The notes beneath the pieces were generated by a model. That model ran no database searches, had not been told where the DNA came from, and worked only from the letters and a program-made list of their open reading frames with translations. From Chryseobacterium sp. W4I1 (GTDB lineage Bacteria; Bacteroidota; Bacteroidia; Flavobacteriales; Weeksellaceae), in the NCBI RefSeq assembly GCF_030816115.1, contig NZ_JAUSXQ010000001.1, forward strand, positions 1,860,001 through 1,924,000: 64,000 bases of DNA, given 5' to 3'. The position numbers and the translations under genes are program-made. Below are positions 54,974 to 63,678 of this stretch, piece by piece. Position 1 is the stretch's first letter. Every line of letters starts with the position of its first letter.

Positions 54974-56353
54974 CTATTTTGAATAATTTTCAAAAAACAA
55001 CGGGATACTTTCAATTCCTTTGTAGAAGTTGAAAAGACCGTAATGTTCATTCGGAGAGTGAATTGCATCTGAATCCAGACCAAAGCCCATTAAAACAGAT
55101 TTAGCGCCTAAAACTTTCTCAAACATTGAAGTAATAGGAATACTTCCACCGCTCCTGTATGGCAACACTTCTTTACCGAATGCCGTTTCCATAGCCTGTT
55201 TGGCTGCTAGGAACTCTTTGGTATCACTTGGCAGAACATAAGGCATCCCTCCGTGATGAGGAGTAACTTTTACTTTTACATTCTCAGGAGCTATTTTTTC
55301 AAAATATTTCGTAAATTTTTCTGTGATTTCTTCAGGTGTCTGATACGGAACCAGACGCATTGAGATTTTCGCAGATGCTTTAGAAGGAATTACTGTTTTA
55401 GCGCCTTCTCCTGTATATCCTCCCCAAATACCGTTACAGTCTAAAGTAGGACGGATAGAGGTTCTTTCAAGTGTTGTATAGCTTTTTTCACCTTCCACTC
55501 CATTCAGTCCGATAGATTTCTTGAATTCTTCCGGATTATCCTTCAGTTTGTTCATATCTGCTCTTTCAGCATCTGATACGGTTTCTACATTGTCATAGAA
55601 TCCATCGATGGTAATATGCCCATCTTCGTCAATCAGTTTGGCAATCATTCTGGAAAGCACATGAATAGGATTCGGTACAGCTCCTCCATAAAGTCCTGAA
55701 TGGAGGTCTCTGTTTGGTCCTTCTATTTCAACTTCTACATAGCTTAATCCTCTTAATCCTGTAGTTACAGTAGGCTGCTCATTGCTGTAAATATGAGTAT
55801 CTGAGATAAGGATACAGTCACAAGCCAGTTTTTCTTTATTTTCATTAACGAAATCTCCTAAGCTCACAGATCCCACTTCTTCTTCCCCTTCCAAAATAAA
55901 TTTAACATTACAAGGTAGAGAATTTGTCTTCATCATCGCTTCAAAAGCCTTTAAATGCATGAAAAATTGGCCTTTATCATCTGCTGAGCCTCTAGCAAAA
56001 ATTGCTCCGTCAGGATGAAGTTCTGTTTTTTCAATATAAGGTTCAAAAGGTGGTTTTGTCCAAAGCTCTAATGGATCTGCCGGCTGAACATCATAATGTC
56101 CGTATACCAATACTGTTGGCAGGTTTTTATCTAAAAGCTTTTCTCCAAAAACAATAGGATATCCGTTGGTTTTGCATACTTCTACATTGTCAGCTCCTGC
56201 ATTTTTAAGATATTCTGCAACAACATCTGCACATTTCAATACGTCATTTTTGTAGGCAGGATCGGCAGAAATAGAAGGAATTCTCAGTAACTCAAATAAT
56301 TCATCCACGAAACGCTGTTTGTTTTCGTTGATGTAATTTAATGTCTCTTGCAT
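54974..56353 (-). CDS. M20-family dipeptidase
   Basis: A 459-residue cytoplasmic metallodipeptidase with two metals. Ligands lie in VYGHYDVQPAD (His/Asp), FARGSADDKGQ (bridging Asp), GEEEVGS (Glu catalytic and ligand) and the C-terminal IHSPNEH. The lid domain in the middle is normal for the CNDP/PepV-like group. It is a single gene. Confidence 0.95.
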   Translation of the reverse strand: MQETLNYINENKQRFVDELFELLRIPSISADPAYKNDVLKCADVVAEYLKNAGADNVEVCKTNGYPIVFGEKLLDKNLPTVLVYGHYDVQPADPLELWTKPPFEPYIEKTELHPDGAIFARGSADDKGQFFMHLKAFEAMMKTNSLPCNVKFILEGEEEVGSVSLGDFVNENKEKLACDCILISDTHIYSNEQPTVTTGLRGLSYVEVEIEGPNRDLHSGLYGGAVPNPIHVLSRMIAKLIDEDGHITIDGFYDNVETVSDAERADMNKLKDNPEEFKKSIGLNGVEGEKSYTTLERTSIRPTLDCNGIWGGYTGEGAKTVIPSKASAKISMRLVPYQTPEEITEKFTKYFEKIAPENVKVKVTPHHGGMPYVLPSDTKEFLAAKQAMETAFGKEVLPYRSGGSIPITSMFEKVLGAKSVLMGFGLDSDAIHSPNEHYGLFNFYKGIESIPLFFENYSK

Positions 56354-56529
56354 TGTAAAATTTTGTTTTGTTAAAAGTAAAAAAAATGGGGTGCAGGAGC
56401 AAACAAAAACATATAATTTTCCTCAGGTTTATCATTATGCAGATTTCTAAGCCTGCTTTCTGTTACTTTGATGTGATGAATTGATGAAATGATAACAGCC
56501 CTAGCCCCGATTGCAACATTTGTTTGAGT

Positions 56530-56583
56530 TTATTTCTGAGTATTGGGCGGGCGGCAAAGCCGCCGCCCAATATTCAGAAATAA
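56530..56583. repeat. GC-rich near-perfect hairpin in an AT-rich gap
   Basis: About 25 bp pair with one mismatch and one bulge around an AAA loop: TTATTTCTGAGTATTGGGCG with its complement, capped by GCGGC-AAA-GCCGC. An outer pair (TTTGAGTTTAT and ATAAACTCAAA) extends it. The sequence TAGCCCCGATTG just to the left (around 56502-56513) is, from memory, part of a scattered Flavobacteria palindromic repeat. No gene overlaps it. Confidence 0.8.
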
Positions 56584-56613
56584 GCGAGTGCAACAAGCCG
56601 GATAAACTCAAAA

Positions 56614-56643
56614 AAAATGTCCCACATTTTTGCGGGACATTTT
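56614..56643 (-). terminator. Terminator after the 100-residue lipoprotein gene
   Basis: A 10-bp perfect stem AAAATGTCCC/GGGACATTTT with a 10-base loop and a T run on the minus strand. Confidence 0.85.
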
Positions 56644-56661
56644 ATATGGTGCACTAAAAAA

Positions 56662-56964
56662 TTAGTGTTCAGCCTTAGGAGTCTGAGATCCTTCCGGTAT
56701 AGGAGTCGTTTCAGAATGTGCTTTATCTTCTTCTTTTTGTTTTACAGCACCTGCAGTATCCGTTTTTGCAGGAGTTTCGTGACCTCCGTTTGCATCTCCT
56801 CTATACTTAGACAGGTTATCCTGCTCACCACTTGTCTGCTCGTCATCAGAATATCTTTCAACCCCTTCTTCAAGTTTTAAAGTATTTTTATTTCCTCCGG
56901 CTTGTATTTTTTTACAGCTTACAGCGATCGTTGCAACAGCTAAACATATAATGAATTTTTTCAT
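56662..56964 (-). CDS. Small hydrophilic lipoprotein
   Basis: A 100-residue protein with lipobox IAVSC (Cys17). The remainder is charged and probably disordered, rich in Glu, Lys, Thr and Gly (GGHETPAKTDTAGAVKQ), with no fold signal. It is a probable periplasmic or surface lipoprotein of unknown role. It is a single gene with a terminator. Confidence 0.7.
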   Translation of the reverse strand: MKKFIICLAVATIAVSCKKIQAGGNKNTLKLEEGVERYSDDEQTSGEQDNLSKYRGDANGGHETPAKTDTAGAVKQKEEDKAHSETTPIPEGSQTPKAEH

Positions 56965-57101
56965 ATGTAAAATTTATTTTTTAAATGTCATATGGAATCG
57001 CATTATTTTAGCCGGTTATAGTTATTTTAACAGCAAGCGATTTCATGCTTAAATTTTTGATTGCCCAAAATTAAGAAATCCTGCTTTTTACGGCAACATT
57101 T

Positions 57102-58238
57102 TTATAGTGATTTTAAAATTATTTTACCTTTTTTGGATTGTGTAAAAATAAGGTAGTTTTTTCCACCATCTTTAATACCATATTTCTTTTTGATATCTTC
57201 AGGTTTTAGTGGGTAATTTTTCGTGATGATATTAAACTGTTCTTTCTTTTTAATCTGCTTAGATTCAATAGATTCCATTTGTAAAATTCTTCCGGGGAAA
57301 TCTGTATTTTTTTGTTCAGAAGTATAAATATGAGTATTTGGATGAAGTTTTTTCAATTTATATCTTTCTGAGATCAGATTAAAAACGCCTGCCTTTAAAA
57401 TAGAATTATTGGGAATATAAATGAATTCTTCAGGATCAGAATAGGCGGCAGCACTATTTTCCTCTTCCCCAAATTTAAATGCAAAAACAGATTCACCACT
57501 TTCGAGATTGGCACAGGTAACTGCTATTTCATTCTTTTTTTCATTGGAAAGAAAAATTATGACTTCTTTTACATCATTTCTTACTGCTATGATTTCTATC
57601 CTGAAAATTTCCGGTAAAGCTGATACAAGATACTTGAGATCAATCAGCGGAGACAGTTTTATGATCACCTGATCAGCTGTAGAAAGCAATTTTTCCTTGA
57701 TCTGAAGAATATCCGGAGAAAGATCTTCCAGGAGAAAGACTTTATTTTTATTCTGATCTCTTCTTGCAGGATCCAGATAGATAACGTCAAAATGTTCTTT
57801 ATTGTGAGTCAGGAAATCTTCAAGATTTTGATTGACAAATGAGGCTTTTCTATCTAAAATATTCCAGTTATGTTCTACAATTTTCAATAATTCTGAATTT
57901 TGCTCTACTAAAGTAACTTCTTCAAAATTTTTGGACAGATAATAAGCATCAATACCAAAACCGCTGGTCAAATCAATGAATTTCTTTCCTTTAAGAATTT
58001 GTGATTTATATTCTGCTGTTTTTTCAGAAGATGCTTGCTCTAAATTGAGCTGTGGCGGAAAAACAATTCCTTCTTTCAGCAGAAAAGGAAATTTTTTCTG
58101 AGCGGTTTGTTTTCCTTTGATCTGCTGGACGATTTCCTGCATGGAAACCTCTGGAAACGGGGATTTTTTTAATAACAAAGAATGCAGGTCTGTGTTTAGA
58201 TTTGCATTGATATAGTTTTGGATTTCTTTATTCAGCAT
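57102..58238 (-). CDS. THUMP-like-domain methyltransferase (PG1098-type)
   Basis: A 378-residue protein. A SAM-dependent methyltransferase fold is in the middle: FIDLTSGFGIDAYYLSKNF (motif I), VEQN for the acidic residue, and DVIYLDPARRD for motif IV. The C-terminal half has the PG1098 ferredoxin-like and THUMP-like domains (LPEIFRIEIIAVRNDVKEV; KNYPLKPEDIKKKYGIKDGG). RNA methylation is likely by family, but the target is unknown. It is a short distance behind the DinB-family gene. Confidence 0.9.
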   Translation of the reverse strand: MLNKEIQNYINANLNTDLHSLLLKKSPFPEVSMQEIVQQIKGKQTAQKKFPFLLKEGIVFPPQLNLEQASSEKTAEYKSQILKGKKFIDLTSGFGIDAYYLSKNFEEVTLVEQNSELLKIVEHNWNILDRKASFVNQNLEDFLTHNKEHFDVIYLDPARRDQNKNKVFLLEDLSPDILQIKEKLLSTADQVIIKLSPLIDLKYLVSALPEIFRIEIIAVRNDVKEVIIFLSNEKKNEIAVTCANLESGESVFAFKFGEEENSAAAYSDPEEFIYIPNNSILKAGVFNLISERYKLKKLHPNTHIYTSEQKNTDFPGRILQMESIESKQIKKKEQFNIITKNYPLKPEDIKKKYGIKDGGKNYLIFTQSKKGKIILKSL

Positions 58239-58265
58239 TTTTTTATTTCCACAGATCTCGTAGAA

Positions 58266-58706
58266 TTATCGTTTATAAAAAATATAATCTGTTAATATCG
58301 GATCCATCCCGTTCTGTTTCAGGAGAGAATTGATCTGGCCCCGGTGATAGGTTGAATGGTTTACGGCATGGAACAACATATCGAAAATACTGTTTTCAAA
58401 TTTTGTTCCTTTGGAATTCTGATATTCCACCCTACTATCAAGATCCTGTTCCTGAATGATATCAATACTTTTCAGAAAATTCTGATGGTTAATCTCATTA
58501 AGAGATTCAAAGGGGTTGATCTGCCAGACTTCGAATGCTTTTTCACCCAGTATTCGTGAATTCCAGATCTGCTGGGCGTTCAATGTATGATTGATAAGGC
58601 TGATTGTTTTTTCGTCAACTTTCGAGATATGCTCTGAAATATATCTGATCATTTCTTTATTGAAATGGTAGGTGTATTCAAATAAGTCGACTAGCTTTTC
58701 TTTCAT
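58266..58706 (-). CDS. DinB-family protein
   Basis: A 146-residue four-helix protein with the DinB/YfiT pattern. Candidate metal-binding histidines are in SLINHTLNAQQIWNSRILG (first) and MLFHAVNHSTYHRGQINSLL (two more), the latter being the family hallmark. Such proteins are often thiol-transferase-like or stress-induced. It lies 27 bp upstream of the THUMP-like methyltransferase gene and probably shares its transcript. Confidence 0.9.
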   Translation of the reverse strand: MKEKLVDLFEYTYHFNKEMIRYISEHISKVDEKTISLINHTLNAQQIWNSRILGEKAFEVWQINPFESLNEINHQNFLKSIDIIQEQDLDSRVEYQNSKGTKFENSIFDMLFHAVNHSTYHRGQINSLLKQNGMDPILTDYIFYKR

Positions 58707-58730
58707 TACATGCTGATATTATTTTTCTTA

Positions 58731-58845
58731 ACCACAGATTACGCAGATTTACACAGATGTTTACGATTAATTTCCATAATCCTAAAATTAAGTAATAAAA
58801 ACTTTACACATGTAATCATCTGTGTAAATCTGCGTAATCTGTGGT
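58731..58845. repeat. Perfect 29-bp inverted repeat
   Basis: Arms 58731-58759 and 58817-58845 are exact reverse complements, starting ACCACAGATTACGCAG, around a 57-base centre. I know this sequence as a widely dispersed repeat often seen near GxxExxY genes; one such gene ends 20 bases away. It would form a long hairpin in transcripts. Confidence 0.92.
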
Positions 58846-58864
58846 TTAATAATCTATAATTTTT

Positions 58865-59167
58865 TTAATCTAATTCTCCGTTTACTTTTCTGAAAATACT
58901 TTTATTAATATAGTCAGTATCTGTAATAGCCTTTATCTCTATAATTACTTTGTTTTCAACAATTATATCCGCAATAAATCCTGATTCTATAACAGTATCC
59001 TTAAACTTAAGGTTCATTGGGACCTGAGTTTTTACCATTAATCCATTATTTTCAAGTTCATGAGCCAGAACTTTTTCATAAACCTTTTCCAATAAACCTG
59101 GTCCAAGCTCATTATAGACAGAAAAGATGCATTTCCTGACATAAAAACTTATCTCATTTTCTTTCAT
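58865..59167 (-). CDS. GxxExxY protein (PD-(D/E)XK-like), C-terminally short
   Basis: A 100-residue protein. The name-giving motif is GLLEKVY (24-30); D67 in GFIADIIV and E77/K79 in IIEIKA make a PD-(D/E)XK-like catalytic set. Family members are usually about 125-130 residues and end with an Ala-Gln-Leu helix and a GLLINF strand; here these are replaced by ITDTDYINKSIFRKVNGELD and a stop, so it is probably truncated. A dispersed inverted repeat lies next to it. The function is unknown; nuclease activity is unproven. Confidence 0.85.
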   Translation of the reverse strand: MKENEISFYVRKCIFSVYNELGPGLLEKVYEKVLAHELENNGLMVKTQVPMNLKFKDTVIESGFIADIIVENKVIIEIKAITDTDYINKSIFRKVNGELD

Positions 59168-59236
59168 TATATTGTGTTTAAAATAACAGATATCTCTTAA
59201 GATTACTGTATTTGAGAAATCTGGGGAACCTGTAAA

Positions 59237-60397
59237 TTACTCAAACATTTCAGCCCAACGTACGGCTTTTATTTCTTTTTCATTGTAAAGATCTTCTACT
59301 GATCTTGTAACGTCTAATTTGGGGTACAAATTGACTCCAATAAGCTTTATTTTACCTTCTTCCACCCATTTCTGTTCCTCAACGGCATGGTCATAGATCT
59401 TTTTCTGAATAATTCCCTGCTTTAAAAGCTCAAGATAACCTCCCCCTTCTTCTATTTCAATGAACAGTGCCCACGATTTTTCAGCGATTTGACGGGTAAT
59501 CTCTTCAACATAATAGCTTCCGTTCGATGCATCTTCAAATACATTAATGATACTTTCATAAGCCAGAACAATCTGCTGCTTAAAGGAGATCTCTTCAGAG
59601 TTATCGGTACTTCTGTCAACAAGATAATTGTTGCTGAACACCGCATCTGCTCCTGCAATCATTGCGGAAGCCAGTTCGAGAGTTGAACGGATAAGATTGT
59701 TTTCACTGTCTGCTACAGCCTTATTTCTTAAAGAGGTTTCGGCAAAAATATATGGTGTTTCATTTAAGCCATATTCTTTTGAAAGCTGATTAAAGACTAT
59801 TTTAAAAGCTCTCAGCTTAGCCATTTCAAAGAAATAGTTTCCTCCTACTGCTATTCTGAAAATCAGTTTGCGTAAAATTTCAGGACCATAGACTTCGGCA
59901 AGTTCCTTAGCCTTTGCCAACGCAATTCCTAACTGCTGATCAATGGCTGCTCCTGCATTCTGATGAAGTGAAATATCAACGCAGATGTTTCTTTTGAAAT
60001 CCTTCGATAAAAGTTCTTTGGCCAGCTGGTCATCAATAGTTCCTTGTTTTTCGTTGAAAACATCGATCAGTGAGAAATACTGATCTTCTTCTTTGGGGCT
60101 TATGTGGCCTGCAAGATCATTATTGTTGACAAAGATTGTTTTTTCTTCAAGATTTTCTACGTTGTGATCCAAAATAAATGCAAATACATCTTCTTCCAGG
60201 CTCTCATGGTATCTGGCTACCAGATGGGTATTTTCTTCAACTTTCGGCAGATTGACCAGCGGTCTCTGTACATCACTGTAAAAAGGTTTCACCTCTATTC
60301 CTTCTAAGTTTTCTTTCTTCAGAATGGAATAAATATCATCTGTTTTAAGTTGTTTTCTTACTAAATTTTCCCAGTTTGGAAGTATATCTGCTGACAT
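59237..60397 (-). CDS. mutA: Methylmalonyl-CoA mutase small (beta) subunit
   Basis: The non-catalytic partner of the B12-dependent mutase that interconverts methylmalonyl- and succinyl-CoA in propionate breakdown. The 386 residues form a TIM barrel like the large subunit but lack the C-terminal B12 domain; ISLHQNAGAAIDQQLGIAL and MIAGADAVFSNNYL are typical. The start MSADILPNWENL at 60397 is chosen over an earlier in-frame site in repeat DNA. The large-subunit gene, normally next, is not in the window. Confidence 0.92.
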   Translation of the reverse strand: MSADILPNWENLVRKQLKTDDIYSILKKENLEGIEVKPFYSDVQRPLVNLPKVEENTHLVARYHESLEEDVFAFILDHNVENLEEKTIFVNNNDLAGHISPKEEDQYFSLIDVFNEKQGTIDDQLAKELLSKDFKRNICVDISLHQNAGAAIDQQLGIALAKAKELAEVYGPEILRKLIFRIAVGGNYFFEMAKLRAFKIVFNQLSKEYGLNETPYIFAETSLRNKAVADSENNLIRSTLELASAMIAGADAVFSNNYLVDRSTDNSEEISFKQQIVLAYESIINVFEDASNGSYYVEEITRQIAEKSWALFIEIEEGGGYLELLKQGIIQKKIYDHAVEEQKWVEEGKIKLIGVNLYPKLDVTRSVEDLYNEKEIKAVRWAEMFE

Positions 60398-60603
60398 TGG
60401 CTGTTTGTTATGGTCAATAGTGAACTTTGCTTCGCAGGTCAATGGTGAATTTTTAAAAATTGACGATTGACCGTTGAAAATTCACTATTACGTTTATAAT
60501 TTATGTGAATGGTGAATTTTGCTTCGCAAATCAGTTTTAAATCTATAAAATTGACTCCTGACAATTCACTGCGAAGCTTATTGACTCCCCATGTTTTAAA
60601 TAT
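60398..60603. repeat. Spacer of diverged dispersed repeats
   Basis: This gap holds at least three related units: TGAACTTTGCTTCGCAGGTC (about 60421-60440), TGAATTTTGCTTCGCAAATC (about 60512-60531), and an inverted, changed copy with GACAATTCACTGCGAAGC (around 60558-60575). Related pieces occur at 51118-51173. No gene or clear promoter is seen. Confidence 0.65.
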
Positions 60604-60960
60604 CTACTTTTTGGCCTCATTGGCGCTGTCTACCACCAGAATAAAGATTTCCTCATCCGGTTTTTTCATAAAATAATTTTCTCTGGCGTATTTTTCTTTT
60701 TCCGACTTATTGTTCATCAGCTTTTTATAAAAGGCATCATTTTTTCCGTATTCCGTTTTATAATATTCAAGCTGGTCTTCATATCGGCTAATCTCGCCGT
60801 TCAGCTCATTAATAACAAGGAAAGAGGTTTTATCAAAGAAAATCATCCAGACCAGAAACATACAGATGGTAATGGTATATTTATTCAGAACATATTTCTG
60901 GATTATTTTGAATGTCTCAGACTTTGGCTGGATATCTTTAATAAGCTTGTTTTCTTTCAT
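60604..60960 (-). CDS. Septum formation initiator family protein (FtsB/DivIC-like)
   Basis: A 118-residue bitopic protein: a short cytoplasmic part, one membrane helix (about 30-50), a coiled coil (LVINELNGEISRYEDQLEYY) and a short conserved tail KYARENYFMKKPDEEIF. This is the FtsB/DivIC pattern, whose members form the FtsQLB core that activates septal wall synthesis. It follows the uridine kinase gene by 1 bp and is co-transcribed with it. Confidence 0.88.
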   Translation of the reverse strand: MKENKLIKDIQPKSETFKIIQKYVLNKYTITICMFLVWMIFFDKTSFLVINELNGEISRYEDQLEYYKTEYGKNDAFYKKLMNNKSEKEKYARENYFMKKPDEEIFILVVDSANEAKK

Positions 60961-60961
60961 T

Positions 60962-61576
60962 TTAATGTTTTCTCAACGAATTTTTAATAACAGTGGTTAA
61001 AAAATCAATCGCTACGGAATTCTGTCTCATATTGGGAATGATCAAATCGGCTTCATTCTTGGATGGCTCTATGAATTCCTGGTGCATAGGCTTTAAGGTG
61101 GTCTGATAACGGTGTAAAACTTCACCTAAATCTCTTCCTCTATCCTGAGTGTCTCTTCGGATTCTTCGGATTAATCTTTCGTCAGAATCTGCATGTACAA
61201 AAACTTTTAAATCGAACTCTTTTAATAGTTCTTTGTTGGTAAGGACCAAAATTCCTTCTACAACCAAAACATTTCTAGGTTCTACAGTGACATGGTCGCC
61301 AGTTCGGGAATGGGTGACAAAGCTATAAATGGGCTGTTCTATAGGCTCATTGTTCTTTAAAGCTTTCACATGTTTTATCATTAAATCGAAATCTATAGAC
61401 TTTGGATGATCGTAGTTCAGCGCTTCTCTTTCAGTCAGTGTCAGATTCGGGTTGTCATGATAATAATTATCCTGAGAAAGGATATTCATTCCTTCAATAT
61501 CAAGCTGTTGCAGTATTTTATCAACAACTGTAGTTTTGCCGGATCCTGTACCTCCAGCAATTCCTATTACAAGCAT
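60962..61576 (-). CDS. udk: Uridine kinase
   Basis: Phosphorylates uridine and cytidine for pyrimidine salvage. The 204 residues have the P-loop GGTGSGKT (8-15), the conserved LSQDNYYHDNPNLT and NYDHPKSIDFDLM, and the lid region RRIRRDTQDRGRDL. Length is typical. It is the first gene of the udk-divIC-mutA transcription unit. Confidence 0.96.
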   Translation of the reverse strand: MLVIGIAGGTGSGKTTVVDKILQQLDIEGMNILSQDNYYHDNPNLTLTEREALNYDHPKSIDFDLMIKHVKALKNNEPIEQPIYSFVTHSRTGDHVTVEPRNVLVVEGILVLTNKELLKEFDLKVFVHADSDERLIRRIRRDTQDRGRDLGEVLHRYQTTLKPMHQEFIEPSKNEADLIIPNMRQNSVAIDFLTTVIKNSLRKH

Positions 61577-61669
61577 TCTTTTTTTGTTTCTTTATAGTTG
61601 GCACAAATATACTATTTTAGATGAATGCAAATAAAGCAATCGGTGCAGAAATTAGTTTTAAACCAAAAA

Positions 61670-61695
61670 AAATCCGATGTATAAACACCGGATTT
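61670..61695 (-). terminator. Terminator after the T9SS metallopeptidase gene
   Basis: An 11-bp stem with one mismatch (AAATCCGATGT with ACACCGGATTT), 4-base loop and T run on the minus strand. Confidence 0.8.
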
Positions 61696-61708
61696 AAGAG
61701 ATCTAATT

Positions 61709-63544
61709 TTATTTTTTAATGAACTTGGCGGATAATTCAACTCCTTTTACGGTCAGAATATAGTTTCCGGACTGAAGATTTGAAATATCGATCTTTCCTT
61801 TTCCGCTTCCAATGGTGGTTTCTATTACTTTTCTGCCTTCCATATTATAAATTTCGGCTTTTTCTTCTTTGTTGCCTTTTAATACAACTATGAGAACGTC
61901 AGAAGCTGGGTTTGGATATACTAAAACCGGTGATTCTTTTACTGTTTCTTTAGTACTTAGTGCACAACTGTATTCAGGAAGTACGTAAGCCGCAGCTGTA
62001 AACTCTTCTGTCATAGCTGTAATATCACTACAATTGTACCCGAACTGCCCCAGCATATCAATTGCAGCCTGTCTTACGGCAATAGCAGCATTCTGCTGGT
62101 TGGTGGTGGAAGTCGTTAAACTCAGTCCTTCTAAAAAGGCTCTGTCGGTTTTTTCTTTTCCTATTCTGTTATAAATTCTCATCAGTGCCGCAGACCAGAT
62201 CTGAGCTTTATCATAATAGGATCCGGATCCCGGATAGGTCATTGTAGTATTGGTTATTCTGCCGGCCCAGAAGGGATTGTGCCCGTCCCAGTTAAACATC
62301 CAGTGATATTCAGGATCTGATGGAGACCATTGATTTAAGCTTCTGCTGTAAGACTGTGCCCAGTAATCGCCACATCCCTCGCTCAGGCCGTCTGCATTGG
62401 AAATTCCTCCTGCCAGCCAGTGATGGATTCCGTGGCCTAATTCATGGAGGATCACATCCGCATCTTCCGCGTCGTCTACCCCGCCCTCTCCAAATCCAAG
62501 TGATTGATTTGCGGTAAGATAATGAGAATTATCCGTACCATTAAAACCATGGGGATCAAATCTTAAAACCCCATTATTCTGTGAAGGTTTACAGACAATT
62601 CCTAAAGTTACGTTGATATATCTAAGACTGTTATCCAGGTGCCAGTAGGCATTCACTGCTTCAAATCCCTGATCGTTTCTGTTGAATAAAAACTGATTGG
62701 TGGATTGTGTAAAAGGTCCTGAAACAGGTGCTTCTAATTCTTTAACTTCTGCATATGTTCCCTTCAAGGAATAAATTCCGCCTGTGAAATCAAGTTCAGG
62801 AATGGTCACCAGCGTTCTTGCAGCATCCAGGCTTGCATTGGTTGCATCATTATTATCTACAAAGTTTCCTCCATAAGCTGATCCGGTTTTAGATAAAGGA
62901 TCCGGCTGAAAAATATAGGCACTTCCTGTCACAAAAGCCTTCTTCGCATTTATTTTTTTATTTTTCTTAACAGGAGGATCATTTTTATCGTGGTGTTTTA
63001 CAGAAATATCTTTCACACTGATCACAGTACCGGTTTTTGCATCTACCATAGTTTCCCAACTGCCCGGGTTATTGAAAGAACTGGTCAGTACCCTGTAAAC
63101 CAGTTTTGTTTCTCCAGACTCTGTGCTGTAAACAAACAGCTTATTTTCCTCATAGGTAATTTCGCCTTTCGATCCGGAAGCTATGTGGGCTTTTTTAAGT
63201 GCTTCAGAAGCAGAAAAAGAAGGAGCCGTATCAATTTCCTTCAGGTTTTTTTTCAAGCTTTCTGTACTGGTGTAGCTTATTTTACCGTCTTTATTGAAAT
63301 GAATTACAATTTCAGACTCGAAAACAGGAACTTCTTTGATCATCTGCTGAAAACGAAGTGTTTCTCCTGTATTGCCTTTACGGACTGAGCTTAATGTAAG
63401 CCCGGTGAATCCCTGGATTCCTAAGTTTCTGGAATGATCTTTAATCCAACTTTTTGCAGGGGTTTCAAAGGATGATTCCTGAGCTGTCAATGCAGAACAG
63501 CATAATACACTGCCCAGAATGAGCGAAGTAATTTTTAGTTTCAT
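61709..63544 (-). CDS. Secreted zinc metallopeptidase with T9SS sorting domain
   Basis: A 611-residue secreted protease. The parts in order are: signal peptide (to about 21), an FTP/PepSY-like propeptide with VFESEIVIHFNKDGKI (about 74-180), a gluzincin domain with HELGH (367-371) and downstream ligand E389 in SEGCGDYWA, and a C-terminal T9SS sorting domain from about 535 (VLVYPNPASDVLI ... LQSGNYILTVKG). This is M4/M36-like (fungalysin/thermolysin). It digests proteins outside the cell; the propeptide should be removed on maturation. Confidence 0.92.
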   Translation of the reverse strand: MKLKITSLILGSVLCCSALTAQESSFETPAKSWIKDHSRNLGIQGFTGLTLSSVRKGNTGETLRFQQMIKEVPVFESEIVIHFNKDGKISYTSTESLKKNLKEIDTAPSFSASEALKKAHIASGSKGEITYEENKLFVYSTESGETKLVYRVLTSSFNNPGSWETMVDAKTGTVISVKDISVKHHDKNDPPVKKNKKINAKKAFVTGSAYIFQPDPLSKTGSAYGGNFVDNNDATNASLDAARTLVTIPELDFTGGIYSLKGTYAEVKELEAPVSGPFTQSTNQFLFNRNDQGFEAVNAYWHLDNSLRYINVTLGIVCKPSQNNGVLRFDPHGFNGTDNSHYLTANQSLGFGEGGVDDAEDADVILHELGHGIHHWLAGGISNADGLSEGCGDYWAQSYSRSLNQWSPSDPEYHWMFNWDGHNPFWAGRITNTTMTYPGSGSYYDKAQIWSAALMRIYNRIGKEKTDRAFLEGLSLTTSTTNQQNAAIAVRQAAIDMLGQFGYNCSDITAMTEEFTAAAYVLPEYSCALSTKETVKESPVLVYPNPASDVLIVVLKGNKEEKAEIYNMEGRKVIETTIGSGKGKIDISNLQSGNYILTVKGVELSAKFIKK

Positions 63545-63678
63545 TTAATTATATTTAAATTAGTGTGTTTTAATTACGAATATAAATAAATTTCTCTATA
63601 TTTTTCACCAACAAGTGTATAATTGTCAAAATTAATTATGCATAATAAAAAACTCCATCCAAAGACAGAGTTTAATTT

